Of a stretch of 59,637 bases of DNA, positions 16,709-23,639 are shown in pieces. The translations under genes were made by a program, and so were the position numbers. Within the stretch, counting starts at the first letter, position 1. The number at the start of each line of letters is the position of its first letter. The stretch spans positions 1 to 59,637 of the forward strand of contig DAITQM010000022.1 in NCBI GenBank assembly GCA_036832975.1. The letters are read 5' to 3'. The stretch comes from DAITQM01 sp036832975. Its GTDB lineage: Bacteria; Pseudomonadota; Gammaproteobacteria; Xanthomonadales; Wenzhouxiangellaceae. The notes under the pieces are model-generated. The model saw only the letters and a program-made list of their open reading frames with translations, had not been told where the DNA came from and made no database searches.

Positions 16709-17769
16709 AACGTCGAAAAATCCTGTTTATCGATCGCGACGGCACACTGCTCGTCGAGCCGCCCGACGAACAAGTCGATTGTTTCGAAAAATTCGACCTG
16801 CTGCCCGAAGTCATTGCCAGTCTGCGCGAACTGACCGCCGCCGGCTACGAGCTGGTTATGGTGAGCAACCAGGACGGGCTGGGCAGCGCGGCCTATCCGG
16901 AAGCATCGTTCAATGGGCCGCAGGCCTTGTTGCTGCGCATCTTCGCTTCGCAAGGCATAGTGTTCAGCGCCGTCCATATCGACCGTAGTCTGCCGGCCGA
17001 CAACGCGCCGACCCGCAAGCCCGGCATCGGCATGCTGCTCGAATACCTGCGCTCCGGCGCTCTCGATCGGGCGCACAGCGCGGTGATCGGTGACCGGCAG
17101 ACCGACCTTGAACTGGCGGTCAATCTCGGGATCGCCGGTTATCGTCTCGGTCCGGATCTCGATTGGCCGGCGCTGACCCGCCGGCTGATCGCCACGCCGC
17201 GGCGGGCGGAACTCGTCCGTGAAACCGGCGAAACCCGGATCGCGGTCGAAGTCGATCTCGACCGTGAACAGCCTATCGATATTGCGACCGGCTTGCCGAT
17301 TTTCGATCATTTTGTCGAGCAACTCGCCCGGCACGGCGGGTTTTCGCTTGTCCTCAAGGCCCGCGGCGACTGGCAGATCGACGATCACCACAGCGTCGAG
17401 GACTGCGCATTGGCGCTTGGTGCGGCGCTCGACCAGGCGCTCGGCGAGCGGCGCGGCATTAACCGCTACGGTTTTATGCTGCCGATGGACGAGGCATTGG
17501 TGGAAGTGGCGCTCGACCTCTCCGGGCGGCCGTGGTATGTCCAGCGCGGCACCCTGCCGCGCGAGTCGATCGGCGGGCTGAGCGCCGAGATGATCCGACA
17601 TTTTTTTCACAGCCTGGCCCAGGCGCTCGGCGCCGCGCTCCATATCAGGATCGAGGGCGAGAACACGCACCACATGGCCGAAGCGATGTTCAAGGGCACC
17701 GGCCGGGCCCTGCGCAGCGCCGTGAAACGAGAAGGCACCGCGGTGCCGTCGAGCAAAGGGGTGCTGTAG
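16705..17769 (+). CDS. hisB: bifunctional histidinol-phosphatase / imidazoleglycerol-phosphate dehydratase
   Basis: Residues 1-165 form a HAD-type phosphatase (FIDRDGTLL nucleophile motif, later VIGDRQTDLELA). Residues about 170-355 form the dehydratase, with paired metal-binding motifs FDHFVEQLARHGG and DDHHSVEDCAL. The fusion is typical of gammaproteobacteria. The GTG start overlaps the hisC stop. The C-terminal half also carries the second-half motifs HFFHSLAQ and GENTHHMAEAMFK. Confidence 0.95.
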   Translation: MKRRKILFIDRDGTLLVEPPDEQVDCFEKFDLLPEVIASLRELTAAGYELVMVSNQDGLGSAAYPEASFNGPQALLLRIFASQGIVFSAVHIDRSLPADNAPTRKPGIGMLLEYLRSGALDRAHSAVIGDRQTDLELAVNLGIAGYRLGPDLDWPALTRRLIATPRRAELVRETGETRIAVEVDLDREQPIDIATGLPIFDHFVEQLARHGGFSLVLKARGDWQIDDHHSVEDCALALGAALDQALGERRGINRYGFMLPMDEALVEVALDLSGRPWYVQRGTLPRESIGGLSAEMIRHFFHSLAQALGAALHIRIEGENTHHMAEAMFKGTGRALRSAVKREGTAVPSSKGVL

Positions 17770-18363
17770 GTGAGTGTCGTGATCATCGATTCGGGCGGCG
17801 CCAATTTGGGCTCGATACGCTATGCCTGCGCCCGGCTCGGTGCCGATGCCGTCATCAGCCGCGACGCCGCGACCATTCGCGCCGCGTCACACGTCATCCT
17901 GCCGGGTGTCGGCGCCGCCGGCCCGGCGATGTCGCGCTTGCTTGCCGCCGGGCTCGAGCGGCTGATTCCGGCCTTAACCCAACCGGTGCTCGCGATCTGC
18001 CTCGGTATGCAGTTGCTGTATGAAGCGAGTGACGAAGACGGTACGCGCTGCCTCGGCATTCTGCCGGGCACGGTTCGGCGCCTGCCGCTCCGGGACGGCA
18101 TCCGGGTGCCGCACATGGGCTGGAACCGGTTGCGCTGGGTGTCCGAGGATGAGCCTTTGGCGCGGGCGATGGGCGGCGCGCCATGGGCCTATTTCGTCCA
18201 CGGATACTATGCGCCGGTCGGCGCCGAAACGATCGCCGGCTGTGCGCACGGCACGGCGTTCGCGGCGCTGGCGCGGTGGCGGAATTTTCTCGCCGCGCAG
18301 TTCCACCCCGAACGTTCGGCGACCGCCGGCAAGGCGCTGATCCAGGCGTTTCTGGCGTCGTGA
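17770..18363 (+). CDS. hisH: imidazole glycerol phosphate synthase, glutaminase subunit
   Basis: A class I glutamine amidotransferase of 197 residues that supplies ammonia to HisF. The nucleophile Cys lies in AICLGMQLL, and the His-x-Glu pair is in AQFHPERS near the C-terminus. The GTG start directly abuts the hisB stop without overlap. The end overlaps hisA by GTGA. Confidence 0.93.
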   Translation: MSVVIIDSGGANLGSIRYACARLGADAVISRDAATIRAASHVILPGVGAAGPAMSRLLAAGLERLIPALTQPVLAICLGMQLLYEASDEDGTRCLGILPGTVRRLPLRDGIRVPHMGWNRLRWVSEDEPLARAMGGAPWAYFVHGYYAPVGAETIAGCAHGTAFAALARWRNFLAAQFHPERSATAGKALIQAFLAS

Positions 18364-19100
18364 ACGTTTATCCGGCGCTCGATCTGATCGGTGGGCGCGT
18401 CGTGCGGCTGTACCGCGGCGACTATGCGGCGGTAACCGAATATTCGGCCGCGCCGGCTGCGTGGGCGACCCGGTATACCACCCACGGCGCGGCCGCCTTG
18501 CACCTGGTCGATCTGGAAGCGGCCCGCGACGGTATGGCGCGGCAGTGGGCCGAAATCGGACAAATCGTCGATCTCGCCCGCGCCGCCAAGGTGCCGGTGC
18601 AATGCGGCGGCGGCGTGCGGTGCACCGGGGATATCGAACGCCGCCTGGACGCCGGTTGCGCCCGGGTGGTGGTCGGTAGTGTTGCGGTGCGCGACCCGGA
18701 TATGTTGATCGCCGCCCTGGCGCGTTTCGGCCCGGATCGGCTGGTCGCGGCGCTCGACGTGCGGGCCGAGGGCGCGGATTACCGCCCGGCGCTCGACGGC
18801 TGGACGGCGGCCGGCGGCGAGACCTTATGGCCGGTCGTCGAACGGCTGGCCGCGGCCGGTCTCGAACACCTGCTGTGCACCGCGATCGATCGTGACGGCA
18901 GTCTTGCCGGCCCGCGCCTCGACCTTTACCGGGAACTGGTCCGGCGCTATCCGGGGCTCGCGATCCAGGCCTCCGGCGGGATCGCGACGCTCGACAACCT
19001 CAAGGCCTTGCGTGACACCGGGGTGGCCGCGGCGGTGGTCGGCAAGGCGCTGCTCGACGGCGTGTTCACGCTGGCCGACGCAAAGCGGGCGGCAGCGTGA
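18360..19100 (+). CDS. hisA: ProFAR isomerase
   Basis: A 246-residue TIM barrel. The N-terminal catalytic Asp is in YPALDLIGGRVVRLYRGDY, and the C-terminal phosphate site reads ASGGIATLDNL. It isomerises the fourth intermediate of the pathway. The GTG start at 18360 overlaps the hisH stop. The longer in-frame extension inside hisH is rejected. Confidence 0.93.
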   Translation: MNVYPALDLIGGRVVRLYRGDYAAVTEYSAAPAAWATRYTTHGAAALHLVDLEAARDGMARQWAEIGQIVDLARAAKVPVQCGGGVRCTGDIERRLDAGCARVVVGSVAVRDPDMLIAALARFGPDRLVAALDVRAEGADYRPALDGWTAAGGETLWPVVERLAAAGLEHLLCTAIDRDGSLAGPRLDLYRELVRRYPGLAIQASGGIATLDNLKALRDTGVAAAVVGKALLDGVFTLADAKRAAA

Positions 19101-19894
19101 GCGCGGCACGGCGCATCATCGCCTGCCTCGACGTGCGCGCTGGCCGGGTCGTCAAGGGCGTTCGCTTCCGCGCCCATTGCGATATGGGCGGCATCCTCGA
19201 ACGGGCGCTGGCCTATCGCGACCAGGGCGCCGACGAGATCGTGTTTTACGACATCACCGCCAGTCCCGAGCAACGCAGCGTGGACCGCACCTGGGTCGAA
19301 GCGGTCGGCGCTGAACTCGACATTCCGTTCTGTGTCGCCGGTGGTATTACCTCCGTCGCCGCCGCCGAGGCGGTGCTCGCCGCCGGCGCCGACAAAATAT
19401 CGCTCAATACCCCGGCCCTGCAACATCCCGAGTTGATCGATGAATTGGCCGGGCGCTTCGGCAGTCAGTGTGTCGTCGTCGGCGTCGACAGCATCGAGCG
19501 CGGCGGCGTTTACGAGACCCGGCAAATGACCGGCGATCCCAAGCGCATGCAACACGGTGGCCGGCTGACACTTGACTGGCTCGGCGAAGCGCAGGCGCGT
19601 GGCGCCGGCGAGATCGTGCTGAACTGCATGAACGCCGATGGCACGCGGCAAGGCTACGATCTCGCCCAGCTCAAACGGGCGCGCGCGGTGCTGTCGATTC
19701 CGCTCGTCGCCTCCGGCGGGGCCGGCAGCGTGGCTCATTTCATTGAGGCGTTCGCGGGCGCCGATGTCGATGCGGCACTCGCCGCCGGCGTGTTGCACAG
19801 CGGGGCGCTTGATATCCCGACGATCAAACAAGGCCTGTTGGCCGCCGGTATCGCCGTGCGGCCGGCGGCAGGAGCGGTACCCGACGATGAATAA
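19097..19894 (+). CDS. hisF: imidazole glycerol phosphate synthase, cyclase subunit
   Basis: A 265-residue TIM barrel that closes the imidazole ring and releases AICAR, partner of HisH. IIACLDVRAGRVVKGV supplies the catalytic Asp near the start, and the C-terminal SGGAGSVAHFIEAF segment is typical. A GTG start is used in a GTGA overlap with hisA. The last 8 bases overlap hisI. Confidence 0.94.
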   Translation: MSAARRIIACLDVRAGRVVKGVRFRAHCDMGGILERALAYRDQGADEIVFYDITASPEQRSVDRTWVEAVGAELDIPFCVAGGITSVAAAEAVLAAGADKISLNTPALQHPELIDELAGRFGSQCVVVGVDSIERGGVYETRQMTGDPKRMQHGGRLTLDWLGEAQARGAGEIVLNCMNADGTRQGYDLAQLKRARAVLSIPLVASGGAGSVAHFIEAFAGADVDAALAAGVLHSGALDIPTIKQGLLAAGIAVRPAAGAVPDDE

Positions 19895-20519
19895 ACCCGG
19901 CCCGGCTTCCGTTGATCTTAAGGTCGATCCGGCGACTTTGGATTTTGTCAAAGGCAGCGGCCTGCTGCCGGCGGTGGTCCAGCACGCGGCCAGCGGCACC
20001 GTCTTGATGGTCGGCTATATGAACCGCGCGGCGCTGCGCAAAACCCTGGACGAGGGCGTGGTGACGTTCTACAGCCGCAGCAAGCAACGGCTGTGGACGA
20101 AGGGCGAGACGTCCGGCCACCGCTTGCGCTTGGTCGCGCTGCGGGCCGACTGCGACCGCGATACGTTGCTGGTCCAGGCCCTGCCATCAGGTCCGGTGTG
20201 CCACCTCGGCACGGCCACCTGTTTCGGCGACGGCGGCGGACCGGCGGGCGCCATCATGGCCGAACTCGACGCGCTGATCGGCACACGGCTCGCGAGCGGG
20301 GCGGGCTATACCGGCCAGTTGCTGGCCGCCGGCCCGGCGCGGATCGCGCAGAAGGTCGGCGAGGAGGCCGTCGAAACGGCACTCGCCGCGGTGGCCGGCG
20401 ACGACAAGGCGCTGGTCGCCGAAGCCGCCGATCTGCTCTACCATCTCCTCGTCCTGCTCGCCGCGCGCCGGATCCCGCTGACTCGGGTTTACGCCGAACT
20501 CGCCGCGCGCCGGCGCTGA
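19887..20519 (+). CDS. hisI: bifunctional phosphoribosyl-AMP cyclohydrolase / phosphoribosyl-ATP pyrophosphohydrolase
   Basis: A 210-residue fusion of HisI (residues about 1-115; metal-binding SRSKQRLWTKGETSGH and ALRADCDRDTLL) and HisE (about 120-210; GEEAVETALAA and EAADLLYHLLVLL). It carries out steps two and three of the pathway and ends the operon. ATG 19887 lies inside the end of hisF. No clear terminator follows before the next gene. Confidence 0.92.
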   Translation: MNKPGPASVDLKVDPATLDFVKGSGLLPAVVQHAASGTVLMVGYMNRAALRKTLDEGVVTFYSRSKQRLWTKGETSGHRLRLVALRADCDRDTLLVQALPSGPVCHLGTATCFGDGGGPAGAIMAELDALIGTRLASGAGYTGQLLAAGPARIAQKVGEEAVETALAAVAGDDKALVAEAADLLYHLLVLLAARRIPLTRVYAELAARRR

Positions 20520-20561
20520 AGCTCGTGTATGCTTCCTGTGCCCTCCCTGGCGATATCCGTG

Positions 20562-21371
20562 ATGAGTACACAAACCCAGACCCGTAACATGGCACTGTTC
20601 TGCGACTTCGAGAACATCGCTCTCGGCGTCCGCGATGCTAAAGTCCCGGCCTTCGAGATCGGCAAAGTGCTGGAAAGACTGCTGCTCAAAGGCAGCATCG
20701 TGGTCAAGAAAGCCTATTGCGATTGGCAGCGTTATAAGGAATTCAAGGCAGCGATGCACGAGGCCGCCTTCGAGTTGATCGAGATTCCTCACGTCCGTCA
20801 ATCCGGCAAGAATTCGGCCGACATCCGGATGGTGGTCGATGCGCTGGATCTGTGCTACACGAAGGCCCACGTCGATACCTTCGTGATCATCAGCGGCGAT
20901 TCGGATTTTTCGCCGCTGGTCAGTAAATTGCGCGAAAACAACAAAATCGTGATCGGCGTCGGGGTCAAGAACGCCACTTCGGATCTGTTAATCGCCAACT
21001 GCGACGAATTTATTTTTTACGATGATCTGGTGCGCGACAGCGACAAGCAAAAACCAGCGAAACGGAAAAGACCGGAAAGCAAACAAGCCGGTAAAAAAGA
21101 GGAAAAACCGGAAGACGTCCGCCGCCGTGAAGCGCTCGATCTGGTGCTGGAGACCGCGGCGGCGCTGTTCGCCGAACGCGGCGAGGAAGAGAAAGTCTGG
21201 GGTTCGATGGTCAAGCAGGCCCTGAAAAGACGCAAGCCCGGGTTCAGCGAGTCGTACCACGGTTTTCGCAGTTTCAGCGAGTTGCTCGAACAGGCGGCCG
21301 AGGAAAAACTGCTGGAACTGCAGTTCGATGAAAAATCAGGGGGCTATATCGTCAAGCGGCTGTTGGGTTAA
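20562..21371 (+). CDS. NYN-domain (LabA/DUF88-type) protein with C-terminal OST-HTH domain
   Basis: A 269-residue protein. Residues about 10-150 are a NYN/PIN-like nuclease fold with the acidic motifs ALFCDFENI, NSADIRMVVDAL and ISGDSDFSPL. A Lys-rich linker (about 160-190) precedes an OST-HTH/LOTUS-like winged helix (about 195-268). Proteins of this type are predicted or shown RNases or RNA binders in other systems; the target here is unknown. The gene starts 42 bases after hisI in the same direction, so read-through from the his operon is possible. The ATG at 20529 is an alternative start. Its TAA stop directly touches a mobile-element end. Confidence 0.75.
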   Translation: MSTQTQTRNMALFCDFENIALGVRDAKVPAFEIGKVLERLLLKGSIVVKKAYCDWQRYKEFKAAMHEAAFELIEIPHVRQSGKNSADIRMVVDALDLCYTKAHVDTFVIISGDSDFSPLVSKLRENNKIVIGVGVKNATSDLLIANCDEFIFYDDLVRDSDKQKPAKRKRPESKQAGKKEEKPEDVRRREALDLVLETAAALFAERGEEEKVWGSMVKQALKRRKPGFSESYHGFRSFSELLEQAAEEKLLELQFDEKSGGYIVKRLLG

Positions 21372-21403
21372 CCCAATTGTTGCATAGATTCCCGGAATTC
21401 ACG
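21372..21403 (+). repeat. end-only remnant of the 242-bp mobile element family
   Basis: These 32 bases match the left terminus of the complete element at 26276-26307 with three mismatches (29 of 32). The rest of the element is missing. The remnant lies between the stop of the NYN gene and the stop of the integrase gene, marking an old insertion or deletion event. Confidence 0.7.
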
Positions 21404-21407
21404 TTTT

Positions 21408-22376
21408 TCAGTTGACCGCCAGCCGATCGAGCGGTGAAACGACCATCCCCGCATGGGGCAGTTCGGCCGGTGCGTCGTCCTGGCTGCCGGGATGCCCGAC
21501 GAGGACTTCAACCGTCGAGACAGCGGCACCCTGCTGAATCAGGTGCACCGCGAAGCAGTTGCGTAGGGTGTCGGCGCTGGTGCGCTTGAAAACGCTGGCC
21601 TCGATCGCCGCCCGTTCGATCGCTTGCGCTACCTGCCGCTCATCGAGCGGTTGACGGCGGAGTTTGCCGGCGCTGCGCGGGCACGGCAGGCAGCGGGACT
21701 GGGTGAAGACGTATTGCATCGCCCATGAACGCGCCTGGGGCGCCGCGGTCCGCTGCAGGTACGGTTCGAGGAAGACTTCGCCGTTGCCGTCGGCCAGATC
21801 CTTGATATGGATCATTTTGCGTTGTTCGAGGTGTTCGCGCAACGGCCGGAGCAGTGATTCGGGCAGCAACGTGTGGCGCATAACCTGGCCGGCGCTGTTG
21901 CGCACCGCGATCCGCTTCTGATTGATATCGAAATCGCGGACGCGCAACCTGAGCGCCTCGAGCAGGCGCAGTCCCGAGCCGTAAATCAGCCCGGCGACCA
22001 GCCATTCCTGGCCGAACAAGTGGCTGAGTACGCGCTGTACTTCGGCGACGTTGAGGACGTTCGGCAGGCCGCCTTGTTCGCGCTCGTGGATGTAGTGATC
22101 GAGCCAGGCCGGCGCGACGCCGAGGACATCTTTGTACATGAACGACAAGGCGTGCATCGCCTGGCTCTGGGTCGAGGCCGGGGCGTAGCGGTCCAGCGCC
22201 AGAAAGCTGAGAAAAGCCTCCATGTCGGCGCGCCCCAATTCGCTCGGGTGGCGTTGATTGTGAAACAGCAGGAAGGCACGAGCCCAGTACAGATAGGCTT
22301 TTTCGACGTTCTGGCTGTAGTGTTCGTGGCGCAACCTGCTTTTCATCTGTTGCAGCAGGTCGGATTCGATATTCAT
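21408..22376 (-). CDS. integron-type tyrosine recombinase lacking catalytic residues
   Basis: A 322-residue protein that aligns along its length with integron integrases: N-terminal SAM-like domain (KAYLYWARAFLLFH), catalytic-domain start LIYGSGLRLLEALRLRVRDFD with the first Arg (R137), an LLPESLLRPLREHLEQ segment, the integron-specific middle insert, and the C-terminal VVSPLDRL. However, the conserved His of HTLRHS is Asp (D269), the beta-loop Lys is absent, and by spacing from the GH motif (H295) the nucleophile Tyr is replaced by Ala (A304). R272 and H295 remain. I infer it cannot recombine DNA. The reading frame is nonetheless intact. ATG 22376 was chosen as it gives the family N-terminus. 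No attC array is next to it. Confidence 0.75.
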   Translation of the reverse strand: MNIESDLLQQMKSRLRHEHYSQNVEKAYLYWARAFLLFHNQRHPSELGRADMEAFLSFLALDRYAPASTQSQAMHALSFMYKDVLGVAPAWLDHYIHEREQGGLPNVLNVAEVQRVLSHLFGQEWLVAGLIYGSGLRLLEALRLRVRDFDINQKRIAVRNSAGQVMRHTLLPESLLRPLREHLEQRKMIHIKDLADGNGEVFLEPYLQRTAAPQARSWAMQYVFTQSRCLPCPRSAGKLRRQPLDERQVAQAIERAAIEASVFKRTSADTLRNCFAVHLIQQGAAVSTVEVLVGHPGSQDDAPAELPHAGMVVSPLDRLAVN

Positions 22377-22483
22377 TTCTACACCTGATGTGGTGAACCC
22401 CTGAGCCGCCATCCTAACCACGGCGCTCGGCCGGCGGTATCAGCCGTTTTCCCGCCGTGTTGTAAGGCATTTCCGATAAAACG

Positions 22484-22501
22484 TGTAGGATTTTGCCTAC
22501 A
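22484..22501. repeat. palindrome in the region upstream of the integrase
   Basis: TGTAGG and CCTACA form an inverted repeat with a 6-base centre, inside the 272-base gap 22377-22648 between the integrase start and the end of the dehydratase gene. A near-repeat TGTAAGGCA lies about 25 bases away. It may be a regulator site. I see no gene, attI core or cassette in this gap. Confidence 0.35.
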
Positions 22502-22648
22502 AAACGCGAGGACTTGGGTTCCCACCCGGCCCGGCCCGTGAGGCAGGCGCTGGCCCAGAAGGTCGTTGAGAGCGATCATTATAGCCGGCAAATCCGGACG
22601 ACTGGGTGATAAAAATATCCGATCGTTCGGGTTCGGCGGCGACGCGCG

Positions 22649-23587
22649 TTACACGTTGCCGCCGCTCAGCACCAGGCCGACACGGCGGCCGGCGAAACGG
22701 TCGGGGTGTTTCAGCACACCGGCCAGCGTCACCGCCGCGGAAGGTTCGACACGCTCGCCAAGGTGTTCGGCCAGCAGGTCCATTGCCGCCCGGATCTCCT
22801 GATCGGTGACGGTCAGGATCGACAAGGCATAAGCTCGCATGATGGCCAGATTGCGCTCGCCGACCAACGCCCGGAGGCCGTCGGCGATGGTCCTGGGGTC
22901 GTGTTCGGTGATCCGTCGGCCGGCGGCCAGCGAGCGGCGGGCATCGTCGGCGCCGGCCGGTTCGACCCCGGTGACGCGCACCTCCCGGCCATCAACGGCC
23001 AGCAGGCAGCCCGCCACCAGACCGCCGCCACCGACCGGGACGACAAGATCGGTCAGTTGCGGATCCTGGACCTGCATTTCGAGTGCCACCGTCCCCTGGC
23101 CGGCGATAATCCGTTCGTCGTCGTAAGGGGGGACCGGGTGGAAGCCGGCGGCAATCAGCGCCGCGAGGCCGGCTTCCCGCGCTGTCTGGGTCGGAGCACA
23201 GTCGTGGATCGAACCGCCCAGCGCCTCGACCGCGGCGCGTTTAATCGAGGAGGCATTGTCCGGCATCACGATATGTGCTTCGAGTCCGCGGCGCGCGGCG
23301 GCTGCGGCCAGCGCCGCACCGTGGTTGCCGGAAGAGTGCGTCGCGACACCGCGGACGGCGGGTGGCAACAGGGCGAGGGCGTTGCTGGCGCCGCGCAGCT
23401 TGAACGAGCCGGTGCGCTGGCGGTTTTCGCATTTGCAGCGCAGCCGGCAACCGGTCAGCCGGTCGAGCTGTTCGCTGCCGAGCAGGGGAGTGACCACCGT
23501 GATTCCGGCGAGCCGGCCGGCTGCGGCTTCGACCGCGGCGCGCGTGGGCAGGACAGGTTGCGGCGGTGTGCGGTCGGCGACGGACAT
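22649..23587 (-). CDS. threonine/serine dehydratase-like PLP enzyme (fold type II)
   Basis: A 312-residue enzyme related to threonine ammonia-lyase and serine racemase. The PLP lysine is in GSFKLRGA, followed by SSGNHGAALA and the phosphate-binding loop GGGGL. It lacks a C-terminal ACT domain, so it is a short catabolic or racemase-type form rather than the regulated biosynthetic IlvA. The true substrate (threonine, serine, hydroxyaspartate) cannot be decided by sequence. ATG 23587 is preferred; ATGs at 23593 and 23599 are alternatives. It is divergent from pepN across about 50 bases that contain a TATAAT (23599-23604). Confidence 0.8.
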   Translation of the reverse strand: MSVADRTPPQPVLPTRAAVEAAAGRLAGITVVTPLLGSEQLDRLTGCRLRCKCENRQRTGSFKLRGASNALALLPPAVRGVATHSSGNHGAALAAAAARRGLEAHIVMPDNASSIKRAAVEALGGSIHDCAPTQTAREAGLAALIAAGFHPVPPYDDERIIAGQGTVALEMQVQDPQLTDLVVPVGGGGLVAGCLLAVDGREVRVTGVEPAGADDARRSLAAGRRITEHDPRTIADGLRALVGERNLAIMRAYALSILTVTDQEIRAAMDLLAEHLGERVEPSAAVTLAGVLKHPDRFAGRRVGLVLSGGNV

Positions 23588-23639
23588 GATCATGTACATA
23601 TAATAAGCTTTTGACCAAAACCCTCGGGGGCGACAGGCG

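Noticed and set aside
15841..17673. A 610-codon open frame on the minus strand across hisC and hisB
   Set aside because: Antisense to two certain enzymes, no domain, no ribosome site.
22377..22648. attI site or gene cassettes beside the integrase
   Set aside because: I found no GTTRRRY-type core with paired arms and no cassette-like small genes; the next gene is a metabolic enzyme in the opposite sense expected for an array.
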